Notes: generated from the sequence alone by a model not told the origin. Positions 1 through 5,381 are shown, counted from the first letter of the stretch. The stretch is 5,381 nucleotides of DNA from Vulcanimicrobiota bacterium (GCA_019245995.1 JAFAQW010000082.1:1-5381), one strand, 5' to 3'. Numbers and translations are program-made.

Positions 1-310
1 AGGGTACGCGAGCGAGCAAGACCAACGGACCAAAATCGTAGGGCGGCAGCGGCGCCGGCGTGACGCGCGCGGGATCGAGCCGATACGCCTCGCTCGCATT
101 AACGGCATGTTCGCAGCGATGCAGCGGCTCGTAACGGTACGGATCGACTCGCCGATCCACCGCGACGCCGGCGCAGTAGAAGTCGGCGAAATCGTAGAGC
201 TGGCGCCACGGCGCCGCCGCGCCGAGGCGACTGAGGTCGCGCAGCGCCGCCAATGCGATGAGCGCCGTGACCACAACGGCGGCGAGCGCCATCATCGAGC
301 GGCCGCGCAT
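1..310 (-). CDS. Partial membrane protein resembling glycosyltransferase family 87 (DUF2029), N-terminal 103 residues
   Basis: An open frame reads leftward from ATG at 310-308 to the window edge with no stop. An in-frame TAG 12 bases upstream (322-320) excludes a longer protein, so the start is this ATG or one of the two Met codons at residues 6-7. Residues 6-23 form a hydrophobic stretch (MMALAAVVVTALIALAAL) preceded by Arg2 and Arg4, typical of a first transmembrane helix or signal anchor. It is followed by DFADFYCAG (40-48), DPYRYEP (56-62) and PLPPYDFGPLVLLARVP (87-103). This order (Asp-Phe-x-x-Tyr-x-Ala, then D-P-Y, then a Pro-rich Tyr segment leading into the next hydrophobic run) is the N-terminal pattern of GT87 polyprenyl-phosphate-mannose-type membrane glycosyltransferases. 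The first acidic motif is where the family's catalytic Asp is expected. By family analogy it would transfer a sugar from a lipid carrier on the outer membrane face. Only the N-terminus is visible, so the family call is moderate; another multi-pass GT-C-like protein is possible. No good Shine-Dalgarno is seen at usable spacing (GGCGAG directly abuts the ATG). It is divergent from the sigma factor gene. Confidence 0.6.
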   Translation of the reverse strand, partial: MRGRSMMALAAVVVTALIALAALRDLSRLGAAAPWRQLYDFADFYCAGVAVDRRVDPYRYEPLHRCEHAVNASEAYRLDPARVTPAPLPPYDFGPLVLLARVP

Positions 311-365
311 CTCGCCACACTAGGGGCTGCACTAAAGTGAGTCCTGCATTTCTTAGTCGCGCCTC

Positions 366-394
366 TTGCGATTTGCATCCGTATGCGTTATAAC
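366..394 (+). promoter_or_regulatory. Sigma-70-like promoter for the sigma factor gene and possibly the whole operon
   Basis: The -35 box is TTGCGA (366-371, 4 of 6 consensus bases), followed by a 17-bp spacer and the -10 box TATAAC (389-394, 5 of 6). Transcription would begin near 400-402, leaving a leader of roughly 12 bases that holds the AAGGAG ribosome site before the ATG at 414. It is the best housekeeping-type promoter I find in the window. The region is locally more AT-rich than the flanking coding DNA. The -10 lies in the perfect palindrome GTTATAAC (387-394). The promoter is predicted by eye only. Confidence 0.6.
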
Positions 395-405
395 AGGTGC
401 CACGG

Positions 406-411
406 AAGGAG
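406..411 (+). promoter_or_regulatory. Ribosome binding site AAGGAG deciding the sigma factor start
   Basis: AAGGAG sits 2 bases before ATG 414 and 8 bases before an in-frame GTG at 420. Spacing alone favours GTG 420, while codon preference favours ATG 414; the difference is two residues. Either choice rules out the far upstream TTG at 366, which lies inside the -35 box. Confidence 0.6.
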
Positions 412-413
412 TT

Positions 414-1106
414 ATGGGTGTGACTCTTTGCATGGACGCAACGTCGTTGCGTCGCGATTCCCTTGTCGCGGAATACTGGTATCTCTGCCGCCGCGCCGCG
501 CGCCGTTTTCTGCGCCGTGGACTCGACCGGGGAGATCTCGAGCAAATCGGCGCGATAGGCTTGCTGAAGGCCATCGATCGGTATGATTCGTCGGAGAGCA
601 CGCCGTTTGCGGCCTATGCGTGGATCATGGTGCTCGGCGAACTCATGCATTACGTGCGCGACGGCGAGCGGCTCGTGCGCGTACCGCGCTCGGTCAGGGA
701 ACTGGAACGGCGTTGGACGGCTGCCGAGCGGGCGCTTTGGACCGGCCTCGGCCATCGTCCCACGGACGACGAGATCGCACGAGACATCGGCGCCACCACC
801 AATCAGGTGAAGGAAGTACGAGCGTTTCGGGCGAGCGGCCACGTCATCTCTTTCGAAGCGCTCAAGGACGGCGACCGGCGCATTTCTTCGTACGGCATGG
901 ACGACGTGCTGGATCGTCTCACGATCGAGCGCATTCTTTCGGCACTGTCGCCGCTGGAGCGCCGGATCATGCGGGCGATATATCTCGATGGCATCAGCGT
1001 GGCAGAGGTCGCGGCGCGATTAGGATATTCACGACGGCACGTTACGCGCTTGCATCGCGCCGCGCTCCAGCGGCTCAAGCATGAGTGCCGGCCGCCGCCG
1101 CTGTAG
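414..1106 (+). CDS. RNA polymerase sigma factor, sigma-70 family group 3 (SigB/SigF/WhiG-like)
   Basis: Residue numbers use ATG 414 (230 aa). The protein binds core RNA polymerase and directs it to an alternative promoter set. Region 2 spans about residues 17-99: DLEQIGAIGLLKAIDRYD (41-58) is the core-binding region 2.1-2.2 signature. F65 to E76 (FAAYAWIMVLGE) is regions 2.3-2.4, and YVRDGERLVRVPRSVREL (80-97) is the hallmark 'RD...VPRSVREL' segment of group 3 factors. Region 3 is about 111-145, with LGHRPTDDEIARDIGAT matching the usual 'LGR-PT-EELA--LG' helix-turn-helix. Region 4 is about 172-222, with LSPLERRIM (178-186) and the -35 recognition helix-turn-helix VAEVAARLGYSRRHVTRLHRAALQRLK (196-222). 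All parts are in order, so it is neither an ECF factor nor truncated. Its targets cannot be told. No anti-sigma or anti-anti-sigma gene lies next to it, although such partners often adjoin this class. The gene ends TAG, 42 bases before aroC on the same strand with no terminator between. In the unusual C-terminus, RPPPL follows region 4. Confidence 0.93.
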   Translation: MGVTLCMDATSLRRDSLVAEYWYLCRRAARRFLRRGLDRGDLEQIGAIGLLKAIDRYDSSESTPFAAYAWIMVLGELMHYVRDGERLVRVPRSVRELERRWTAAERALWTGLGHRPTDDEIARDIGATTNQVKEVRAFRASGHVISFEALKDGDRRISSYGMDDVLDRLTIERILSALSPLERRIMRAIYLDGISVAEVAARLGYSRRHVTRLHRAALQRLKHECRPPPL

Positions 1107-1135
1107 TTGGTAGAGTAGCACGACGCCGGCTCGCC

Positions 1136-1141
1136 GAAGGA
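1136..1141 (+). promoter_or_regulatory. Ribosome binding site GAAGGA of aroC
   Basis: GAAGGA lies 7 bases before ATG 1149, an ideal distance, and fixes the aroC start. It sits in the loop of a possible 5-bp hairpin formed by CGCCG (1124-1128) and CGGCG (1142-1146). Confidence 0.7.
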
Positions 1142-1148
1142 CGGCGCG

Positions 1149-2303
1149 ATGTTCACGTACCTCACCGCGGGAGAGTCCCACGGACCGGCACTACTCGGAA
1201 TTCTCGACGGCGTGCCCGCGCATCTTCGTCTCGATGTCGACGCGATCAACGAAACGCTGGTTCGCCGGCAGGGAGGCTACGGACGCGGCGCGCGCATGAA
1301 GATCGAAAGCGATGAAATCGAGTTTCTCGCCGGAGTTCGAGGCGGAGATACGCTGGGCTCGCCGATCGCCGTCATCATCCACAACCGCGACTATCGTACG
1401 CCCAAGGTGCGGGAGCTGATGGATCCGCTGACGGGCGGGGGGGAGCCGCTGACAAATCCCCGACCGGGCCACGCGGACTTTGCGGGCGCGCTCAAATACC
1501 GCCAGCGCGACTTGCGTAACGTGCTGGAACGGGCGAGCGCCCGCGAAACCGCGATGCGCGTCGCCCTGGGAGCAATCTGCGCTCAGTTTTTGGGCGTGCT
1601 CGGAATCACGACGCGCAGTTGCGTCGTGCGCATCGGTGAGGTCGCCGCCCAACTGGAAGATTGGGATCAGGAAGCGACGGAAAACAGCGACGTTCGATGT
1701 CCCGATGCGAGCGCGAGCCGTGCGATGATCGAGGCGATCGACGAGGCCAAGCGACGCGGCGACACGCTGGGGGGACAGTTCCTGGTTCGAATCGACGGAA
1801 TGCCCGTCGGGATCGGCAGCAATCGCCAGCCCGCATCGCGTCTCGACGGCATTCTGGCCGGCGCCGTCGTGGGAATGCAGACGATCAAGGCGGTCGAGAT
1901 TGGACTCGGCGAAGCGGTCGCGGGCACGCCGGGCTCACGCGCACACGACGTCTTCGCTTTAGCGGACGGGGACGTGATTCGTGCGTCGAATCGCGCGGGC
2001 GGTATCGAGGGCGGCATGAGCAACGGTCAGCCGATCCTGCTGCGCGTTTCCGCAAAACCGATTCCCACGCTCGCCAAGGCGTTGCCGTCCGTGAACCTCC
2101 ACGCCGGAACCGAAGCGCCGGCCGGCGTCGTGCGCAGCGACGTTTGCGTCGTTCCCGCTGCCGCGATCGTGGCGGAGGCGATGGTGCGGTTGGCATTGAT
2201 GGCGCCGGTTCTAGAAAAGTACGGCGGCGATTCCATGGAAGAGACCATCGACAATTTGCGCCGAAGTCAAGCTGAGGCGGCGGCCCTTTTCACTCGATCG
2301 TGA
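1149..2303 (+). CDS. aroC: Chorismate synthase
   Basis: Catalyses the last shikimate-pathway step: 5-enolpyruvylshikimate-3-phosphate loses phosphate to give chorismate, using reduced FMN, in the cytosol. The 384 residues match a full-length enzyme. All signatures are present: TAGESHGPALLGILDGVPAHL (6-26) carries the catalytic His11. RPGHADFAGALKY (105-117) carries the second catalytic His108. RNVLERASARETA (123-135) is signature 2, in the form I associate with Actinobacteria and Firmicutes rather than the enterobacterial 'EGGRSSARET'. RSDVCVVPAA (329-338) is signature 3, and EKYGGDSMEET closes the protein. The GGIEGGMSNG loop matches the family with Ser in place of the common Thr. The ATG start has a well-placed GAAGGA site and begins directly with the expected FTYLTAGESHG. 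The TGA stop overlaps the GTG start of aroK in GTGA. Nothing indicates loss of function. I cannot see whether it carries its own flavin reductase activity. Confidence 0.98.
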   Translation: MFTYLTAGESHGPALLGILDGVPAHLRLDVDAINETLVRRQGGYGRGARMKIESDEIEFLAGVRGGDTLGSPIAVIIHNRDYRTPKVRELMDPLTGGGEPLTNPRPGHADFAGALKYRQRDLRNVLERASARETAMRVALGAICAQFLGVLGITTRSCVVRIGEVAAQLEDWDQEATENSDVRCPDASASRAMIEAIDEAKRRGDTLGGQFLVRIDGMPVGIGSNRQPASRLDGILAGAVVGMQTIKAVEIGLGEAVAGTPGSRAHDVFALADGDVIRASNRAGGIEGGMSNGQPILLRVSAKPIPTLAKALPSVNLHAGTEAPAGVVRSDVCVVPAAAIVAEAMVRLALMAPVLEKYGGDSMEETIDNLRRSQAEAAALFTRS

Positions 2304-2824
2304 AGCATCACGTCGCGCTGAGCGGCTTCATGGCGGCCGGTAAGTCGACGCTCGGCCGCAAATTGGCCCGCGAAATGCGGTGCGCGTTTTTCGATACGGA
2401 TCGTCTGATCGCGCGCGAACACGGTGCGATCGCCGATATTTTCGGCACGGAAGGAGAGCCTGCTTTTCGGCGCTACGAACGCGAGACCATCGCCGGCCTG
2501 CTTGAGAAGCCCGAAGCCAGCGTGATCGCTCTCGGTGGAGGAGCGGTCACGGAACCGCAGACGCGCGCCCTGCTGCACGACCGCGCCTACACGATCTTCG
2601 TGCGCGTCTCGCCGGAGCGAGCGCTCTCGCGCATGCGCGCGAGCCGCCAGCGGAGGCCGTTGCTTGGCCAACGACCGACCCTTGCCGACGTCAAACGACT
2701 GTACGAGGCGCGCCTGCCGGATTACGCGGATGCCGACTTCACCGTCGAAGGCGACGCAAAAGATGCCGCGGTGCTCGCTAACGTGCTCGGGTGGTTACGC
2801 GCTCAGCGCTTCGCGCGAGACTAG
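2300..2824 (+). CDS. aroK: Shikimate kinase
   Basis: Phosphorylates shikimate at the 3-hydroxyl with ATP, the fifth pathway step, in the cytosol. The 174 residues are the usual length. Walker A is GFMAAGKST (9-17). Shikimate-contact residues known in the M. tuberculosis enzyme have counterparts here: Asp34 in FDTD (31-34), Arg58 in FRRYE (56-60), GGG at 78-80 in ALGGGAV, and Arg137 in YEARLPDY (134-141). The mobile LID with its ATP-contacting Arg is RRPLLGQRPT (117-126, Arg118). The start is GTG at 2300-2302, sharing bases with the aroC TGA (2301-2303). No Shine-Dalgarno lies at a usable distance (the nearest purine-rich run is about 20 bases upstream), so translation is probably coupled to aroC by re-initiation. 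Its TAG stop directly abuts the aroB GTG start. The symbol aroK is used for the operon-type enzyme; the sequence cannot separate aroK from aroL usage. Confidence 0.97.
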   Translation: MKHHVALSGFMAAGKSTLGRKLAREMRCAFFDTDRLIAREHGAIADIFGTEGEPAFRRYERETIAGLLEKPEASVIALGGGAVTEPQTRALLHDRAYTIFVRVSPERALSRMRASRQRRPLLGQRPTLADVKRLYEARLPDYADADFTVEGDAKDAAVLANVLGWLRAQRFARD

Positions 2825-3901
2825 GTGACCGGCATCGACGTCAATTACGATCTGGGCTACCCAATCGTCATCGGGAAGGCGGGCCACTTTGCGGAGTTCG
2901 TGCGTCACTTGGAGAGGCCGGCGCTGGTTCTTTGCGACGCGCGTCCGGCCGTTCGGACAATCGCCGGACGGGTCGCGCGTCTGATGGGACGCGCGCGCAT
3001 CCTTACCGTGCCGCTGGAAGAACGGCGAAAGCGTCTGCCGACCGTGGAACGGCTCCTCGAGCAGATGTCCGCAGGAGGCATAGAACGCAGCTCGTTGGTC
3101 GTCGGTGTCGGAGGAGGGGTTGCGAGCGACCTTTTCGGCTTCGCCTGCGCAACGTACATGCGCGGCATCCGTTACGCGCACGTGGCGACCTCGCTCGTGG
3201 CGATGGTGGACGCCGCGATCGGTGGGAAGACGGGCGTGAACCTGCGCGCCGGCAAAAATCTAGTGGGAGCGTTTCGCGATCCTGTCGCCGTTTTTTGCGA
3301 CGTGACGGCCTTACGGACCCTTTCGGCGACAGCGCTAAGAGAAGGGCTCGCCGAAATCGTCAAGGCGGCGATCATCGAAGGCGGCGACTTTTTCAATTTG
3401 CTCGAGGAACTGTCCGGCGATCCCCCGGCGCGGTGGCCGTGGGAGCGCGTCATTGCGGACGCCGTCAAAGTGAAGACGATGGTCGTCGCCGACGATCGCC
3501 TCGAAACGGGCCGGCGCGAAACGCTGAATCTGGGCCACACGTTCGCGCATGCCCTCGAACGCGCGTCCGGCTTCACGCTTCGGCACGGTGCCGCAGTCGC
3601 CGTCGGGCTACGCGCGGCCGGACTGCTCGCGTTGCGAACCGGACGGTTCAGCCGCGAAGAGCATTTGCGGGTGCTGACGCTCTTGGCCCTGTTCGGTTTG
3701 CCGCTCCAAACGGCGGTAGGGACTGGAGAAATCTTCGCCGCGATGCGCGGCGACAAGAAACGGCGCGCCGGACGCCAGAGGTTCACGCTGCCGCGCGCAA
3801 TCGGCGACGTCGAATACGGCATCGAGGCCTCGGCGGCGCAGGTGCGGGCGGTCCTGCGTCGTCTCGGGGAAGCACCAGAGGAGTTGCGTGCGCGCCGTTG
3901 A
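2825..3901 (+). CDS. aroB: 3-Dehydroquinate synthase (somewhat divergent)
   Basis: Converts DAHP to 3-dehydroquinate, the second shikimate step, with NAD and a divalent metal, in the cytosol. The 358 residues are typical. Seen in order: YPIVIGKAG (12-20); the NAD-binding glycine-rich GVGGGVASDLFGFACATYMRG (94-114); DAAIGGKTGVN (129-139); KNLVGAF (144-150); LREGLAEIVK (171-180); RRETLNLGHTFAHALE (230-245); RHGAAVAVG (253-261); DKKRRAG (310-316). The three metal ligands of the family map to Glu177, His238 and His254, all present. Departures from consensus: the usual HGE after the third ligand is HGA (Ala256), GGGVVGD is GGGVASD (Ser101), VPTT is VATS (120-123), and the DGE-x-x-K loop is LEERRK (64-69). 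The core catalytic set remains, so an active dehydroquinate synthase is most likely, supported by its place beside aroK and aroC. A related sugar-phosphate cyclase is a less likely alternative. The GTG start abuts the aroK stop with no clear ribosome site, implying coupling. The last 14 bases overlap priA. Confidence 0.93.
   Translation: MTGIDVNYDLGYPIVIGKAGHFAEFVRHLERPALVLCDARPAVRTIAGRVARLMGRARILTVPLEERRKRLPTVERLLEQMSAGGIERSSLVVGVGGGVASDLFGFACATYMRGIRYAHVATSLVAMVDAAIGGKTGVNLRAGKNLVGAFRDPVAVFCDVTALRTLSATALREGLAEIVKAAIIEGGDFFNLLEELSGDPPARWPWERVIADAVKVKTMVVADDRLETGRRETLNLGHTFAHALERASGFTLRHGAAVAVGLRAAGLLALRTGRFSREEHLRVLTLLALFGLPLQTAVGTGEIFAAMRGDKKRRAGRQRFTLPRAIGDVEYGIEASAAQVRAVLRRLGEAPEELRARR
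3879..3883 (+). promoter_or_regulatory. Ribosome binding site AGGAG of priA
   Basis: AGGAG, in the longer purine run AGAGGAG (3877-3883), lies inside the end of aroB, 4 bases before GTG 3888. It supports this priA start, although the spacing is slightly short. Confidence 0.55.
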
Positions 3902-5381
3902 CGCGCTGCCCGCCATTCGATCGTCTCACGTCGACTTGCCGCTAACCTATGATGCCGGTGGGCTCGACCTCGCCGTCGGCGACGTGGTGCTCGCGCCGCT
4001 ACGAAACAACGACGTCGTGGCATACGTTCTTTCCGTGCCGCGGGAAGTCGCCTACGAGGCCGTCGCCCTACGTCCGATTCGGCAACGCCTGGACGTTCCG
4101 CGCGCGTTCGACGAAACGGGCTTACAGTTGGCGCGCTTTATTGCAGAACGCTATCTCTGCACGCTCGGCGAGGCCCTGACCGCCGTGACGCTGCCCGACG
4201 CGGTGCCCCATATGCGTGATTCCTTGGTTCGAACGGCTGCCATGCCCGATCCGAAGCGCCTTCCTTCGGTGCCGCTCCGCCTCTTGCGGTGCATTTGGCA
4301 GGAGCTGCCGGAAGTTTTTGCGCTGAACCAGTTGTTGCGCCATCCCGAAGCGCGTCGCGCGGGAGATCGCGCCGCACTTCTACGGCACGTCGGCGCGTTG
4401 GTGCGGGCGAAGGCCCTGCGGCGCGATCGGCGACTGGCCGATCCGCGAACGCGCGAGTATCGGCTGCGTCTGCTCGACCCCGGCGACAGGCCGATTCGAG
4501 GTAAGCGCGCCGCTGCGCTTACCGATTTCGTACGGGCTCATCCGGGAGTGCCGCGCGCCGAAGCCGTGCTGGCGGGCTTCAGCAATGCGCTCATTGCGCG
4601 TGCGCTTGCGGCGGGCGCGCTGACGGAGCGCTACGAGCGTCCGGCGCGTCCGCATCGCTGCGACGGCGGCAGCCAGCAACTACCGCAGCCCATGGACGAG
4701 CAACGCATCGCTATCGACGCGATTTCGCGCGCCTTGAAGAGCGAACGTTTCCACGGTCTGCTGCTGCACGGGATCACCGGCAGCGGCAAAACCCTGGTCT
4801 ACATCAAGGCCATCGAAGCGGCTCTGCGCGCGCGCCGCAAAGCGATCGTTCTCGTTCCCGAGATCTCCCTGACGCCGCAAACGTCGGAACGGTTCGTTGC
4901 GGCCTTCGGCGATCGCGTTGCGGTATTGCACTCCGCGCTCTCCGAGCGCGAACGTTTCGAGACGTGGCAGGCATGCGGGCGCGGCGAGATCGACGTGGTG
5001 GTCGGCGCCCGCAGCGCCTTGTTCGCGCCGTTGCCAAACGTCGGCATCGTGATTCTGGACGAGGCGCACGATCCGTCGTACAAGCAGGACAGCGTGCCGC
5101 GGTACCAGGCGTCGACCGTCGCGGCGGAGAGAATGAGACTCGAAAACGGCATCTTGCTGCTGGGCAGCGCGACGCCGTCGCTCGAGAGTTTCCGTGCGGC
5201 GCAACGCGGCAATATTGCGTTGCTCGAACTGCGCCGGCGCCCGACCGCACAGCCGCTGCCCGACGTCAGCATCGTCGACTTGCGACGGGAGTTGGGGCCG
5301 CGGCAAACAGGCGTCTTCAGCGCCATCCTGATACAGGGGCTCGCCGTCCGGCTGGAGAGAGGCGAGAAGAGCGTGCTCTTC
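3888..5381 (+). CDS. priA: Primosomal protein N' (replication restart helicase PriA), C-terminus cut by the window
   Basis: PriA recognises stalled forks and D-loops, unwinds the lagging arm and helps reload the replicative helicase. The frame is open from GTG 3888 to the last base, giving 498 codons exactly; PriA proteins are usually about 700-800 aa. The N-terminal 3'-DNA-binding domain is about residues 10-110 (SSHVDLPLTYD, then VGDVVLAPLRNNDVVAYVLSV). A winged-helix/linker part covers about 115-270. The helicase core follows: Walker A HGITGSGKT (294-302, Lys301), VPEISLTPQT (323-332), LHSALSERERFETW (347-360), GARSALFAPL, Walker B DEAH (391-394), SYKQD, PRYQAST and GSATPSLES (426-434). 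Walker B is DEEH in E. coli PriA, so Ala393 is unusual, and the usual RYHARD is RYQAST. The Walker A Lys is at 301 versus 230 in E. coli, indicating a longer N-terminal half, as in Gram-positive PriA. The zinc-binding motifs and helicase motifs IV-VI lie outside the window. The start overlaps aroB by 14 bases and has AGGAG 4 bases upstream. Confidence 0.95.
   Translation, partial: MRAVDALPAIRSSHVDLPLTYDAGGLDLAVGDVVLAPLRNNDVVAYVLSVPREVAYEAVALRPIRQRLDVPRAFDETGLQLARFIAERYLCTLGEALTAVTLPDAVPHMRDSLVRTAAMPDPKRLPSVPLRLLRCIWQELPEVFALNQLLRHPEARRAGDRAALLRHVGALVRAKALRRDRRLADPRTREYRLRLLDPGDRPIRGKRAAALTDFVRAHPGVPRAEAVLAGFSNALIARALAAGALTERYERPARPHRCDGGSQQLPQPMDEQRIAIDAISRALKSERFHGLLLHGITGSGKTLVYIKAIEAALRARRKAIVLVPEISLTPQTSERFVAAFGDRVAVLHSALSERERFETWQACGRGEIDVVVGARSALFAPLPNVGIVILDEAHDPSYKQDSVPRYQASTVAAERMRLENGILLLGSATPSLESFRAAQRGNIALLELRRRPTAQPLPDVSIVDLRRELGPRQTGVFSAILIQGLAVRLERGEKSVLF
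4500..4523. repeat. Perfect 9-bp inverted repeat inside priA
   Basis: GGTAAGCGC (4500-4508) and GCGCTTACC (4515-4523) are exact reverse complements around the 6-base loop GCCGCT. A G-U pair (4509 with 4514) could extend the stem to 10 pairs with a 4-base loop. It encodes the segment RGKRAAALTD in the linker/winged-helix part of PriA. No U-run follows, so it is not an intrinsic terminator. It may be a chance product of coding constraint or a functional mRNA or DNA hairpin. Confidence 0.6.

Noticed and set aside
311..365. Search for a terminator or a strong leftward promoter in the divergent gap
   Set aside because: No stem followed by a T-run and no paired -35/-10 with good spacing were found; CACT/AGTG pairing around 317-339 is too short.
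99..842. Minus-strand 247-codon open frame
   Set aside because: It lies antisense to the well-supported sigma factor and crosses the divergent promoter; the translation is rich in Arg and Ala with no domain pattern, as expected for a shadow frame in GC-rich DNA.
1111..1116. TAGAGT as a -10 box for an aroC-specific promoter
   Set aside because: It matches only 4 of 6 bases and the expected -35 position (1088-1093) is CCGGCC, so there is no support for a promoter.
2116..2127. 12-bp palindrome CGCCGGCCGGCG in aroC
   Set aside because: Composed only of G and C within a coding stretch for Ala-Pro-Ala-Gly; expected from codon bias in GC-rich genes.
2628..2639. 12-bp palindrome CGCGCATGCGCG in aroK
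   Set aside because: It encodes an Arg-Met-Arg segment with GC-rich codons and has no loop or neighbour suggesting an operator.
2791..3945. Plus-strand 384-codon open frame overlapping aroB
   Set aside because: Although longer than aroB, its translation is Arg-rich low-complexity with no motif, while the alternative frame shows every dehydroquinate synthase motif.
3172..4023. Minus-strand 283-codon open frame opposite aroB
   Set aside because: Arg/Ser/Ala-rich antisense shadow without recognisable domains or a ribosome site.
4680..5306. Minus-strand 208-codon open frame opposite the priA helicase core
   Set aside because: The opposite strand encodes clear helicase motifs; this translation has no family pattern.

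Overview
The window is GC-rich bacterial chromosome with dense, mostly non-gapped coding. It looks like ordinary housekeeping DNA and not a mobile or accessory region: there is no transposase, integrase, tRNA, CRISPR array or toxin-antitoxin pair. Taxonomy cannot be fixed from sequence alone. The chorismate synthase is of the 'RNVLERASARET' type that I associate with Actinobacteria, Firmicutes and related lineages rather than the enterobacterial type. PriA has its Walker A lysine about 70 residues later than in E. coli. The sigma factor is of the SigB/SigF/WhiG style. A high-GC, Gram-positive-like or deep-branching terrestrial lineage (for example an Eremiobacterota-like uncultured group) would fit, but this is a weak inference.

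Layout. On the minus strand, positions 1-310 hold the first 103 codons of a membrane protein that resembles the glycosyltransferase 87 / DUF2029 family; it runs off the left edge. A short divergent intergenic region (311-413) follows. It contains a good sigma-70-like promoter (TTGCGA, 17-bp spacer, TATAAC) firing rightward. From 414 onward everything is on the plus strand: a group 3 sigma-70 family factor (414-1106), then after 42 bp aroC (chorismate synthase, 1149-2303), aroK (shikimate kinase, 2300-2824), aroB (3-dehydroquinate synthase, 2825-3901) and the first 498 codons of priA (primosomal helicase, 3888 to the right edge).

How they work together. aroB, aroK and aroC encode steps 2, 5 and 7 of the shikimate pathway, from DAHP to chorismate, the precursor of aromatic amino acids, folates and quinones. 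The genes from aroC to priA are joined without gaps: a 4-base GTGA overlap, a direct TAG-GTG abutment and a 14-base overlap. This suggests a single transcript with translational coupling. No terminator separates the sigma factor from aroC, so the sigma gene may belong to the same transcript and the promoter at 366-394 may drive the whole set.

I found no convincing new biological system. The points most worth a second look are the sigma factor placed at the head of an aromatic-biosynthesis/replication-restart operon, several departures from consensus in AroB and PriA motifs, a perfect 9-bp inverted repeat inside priA, and a palindromic -10 element between the two divergent genes.
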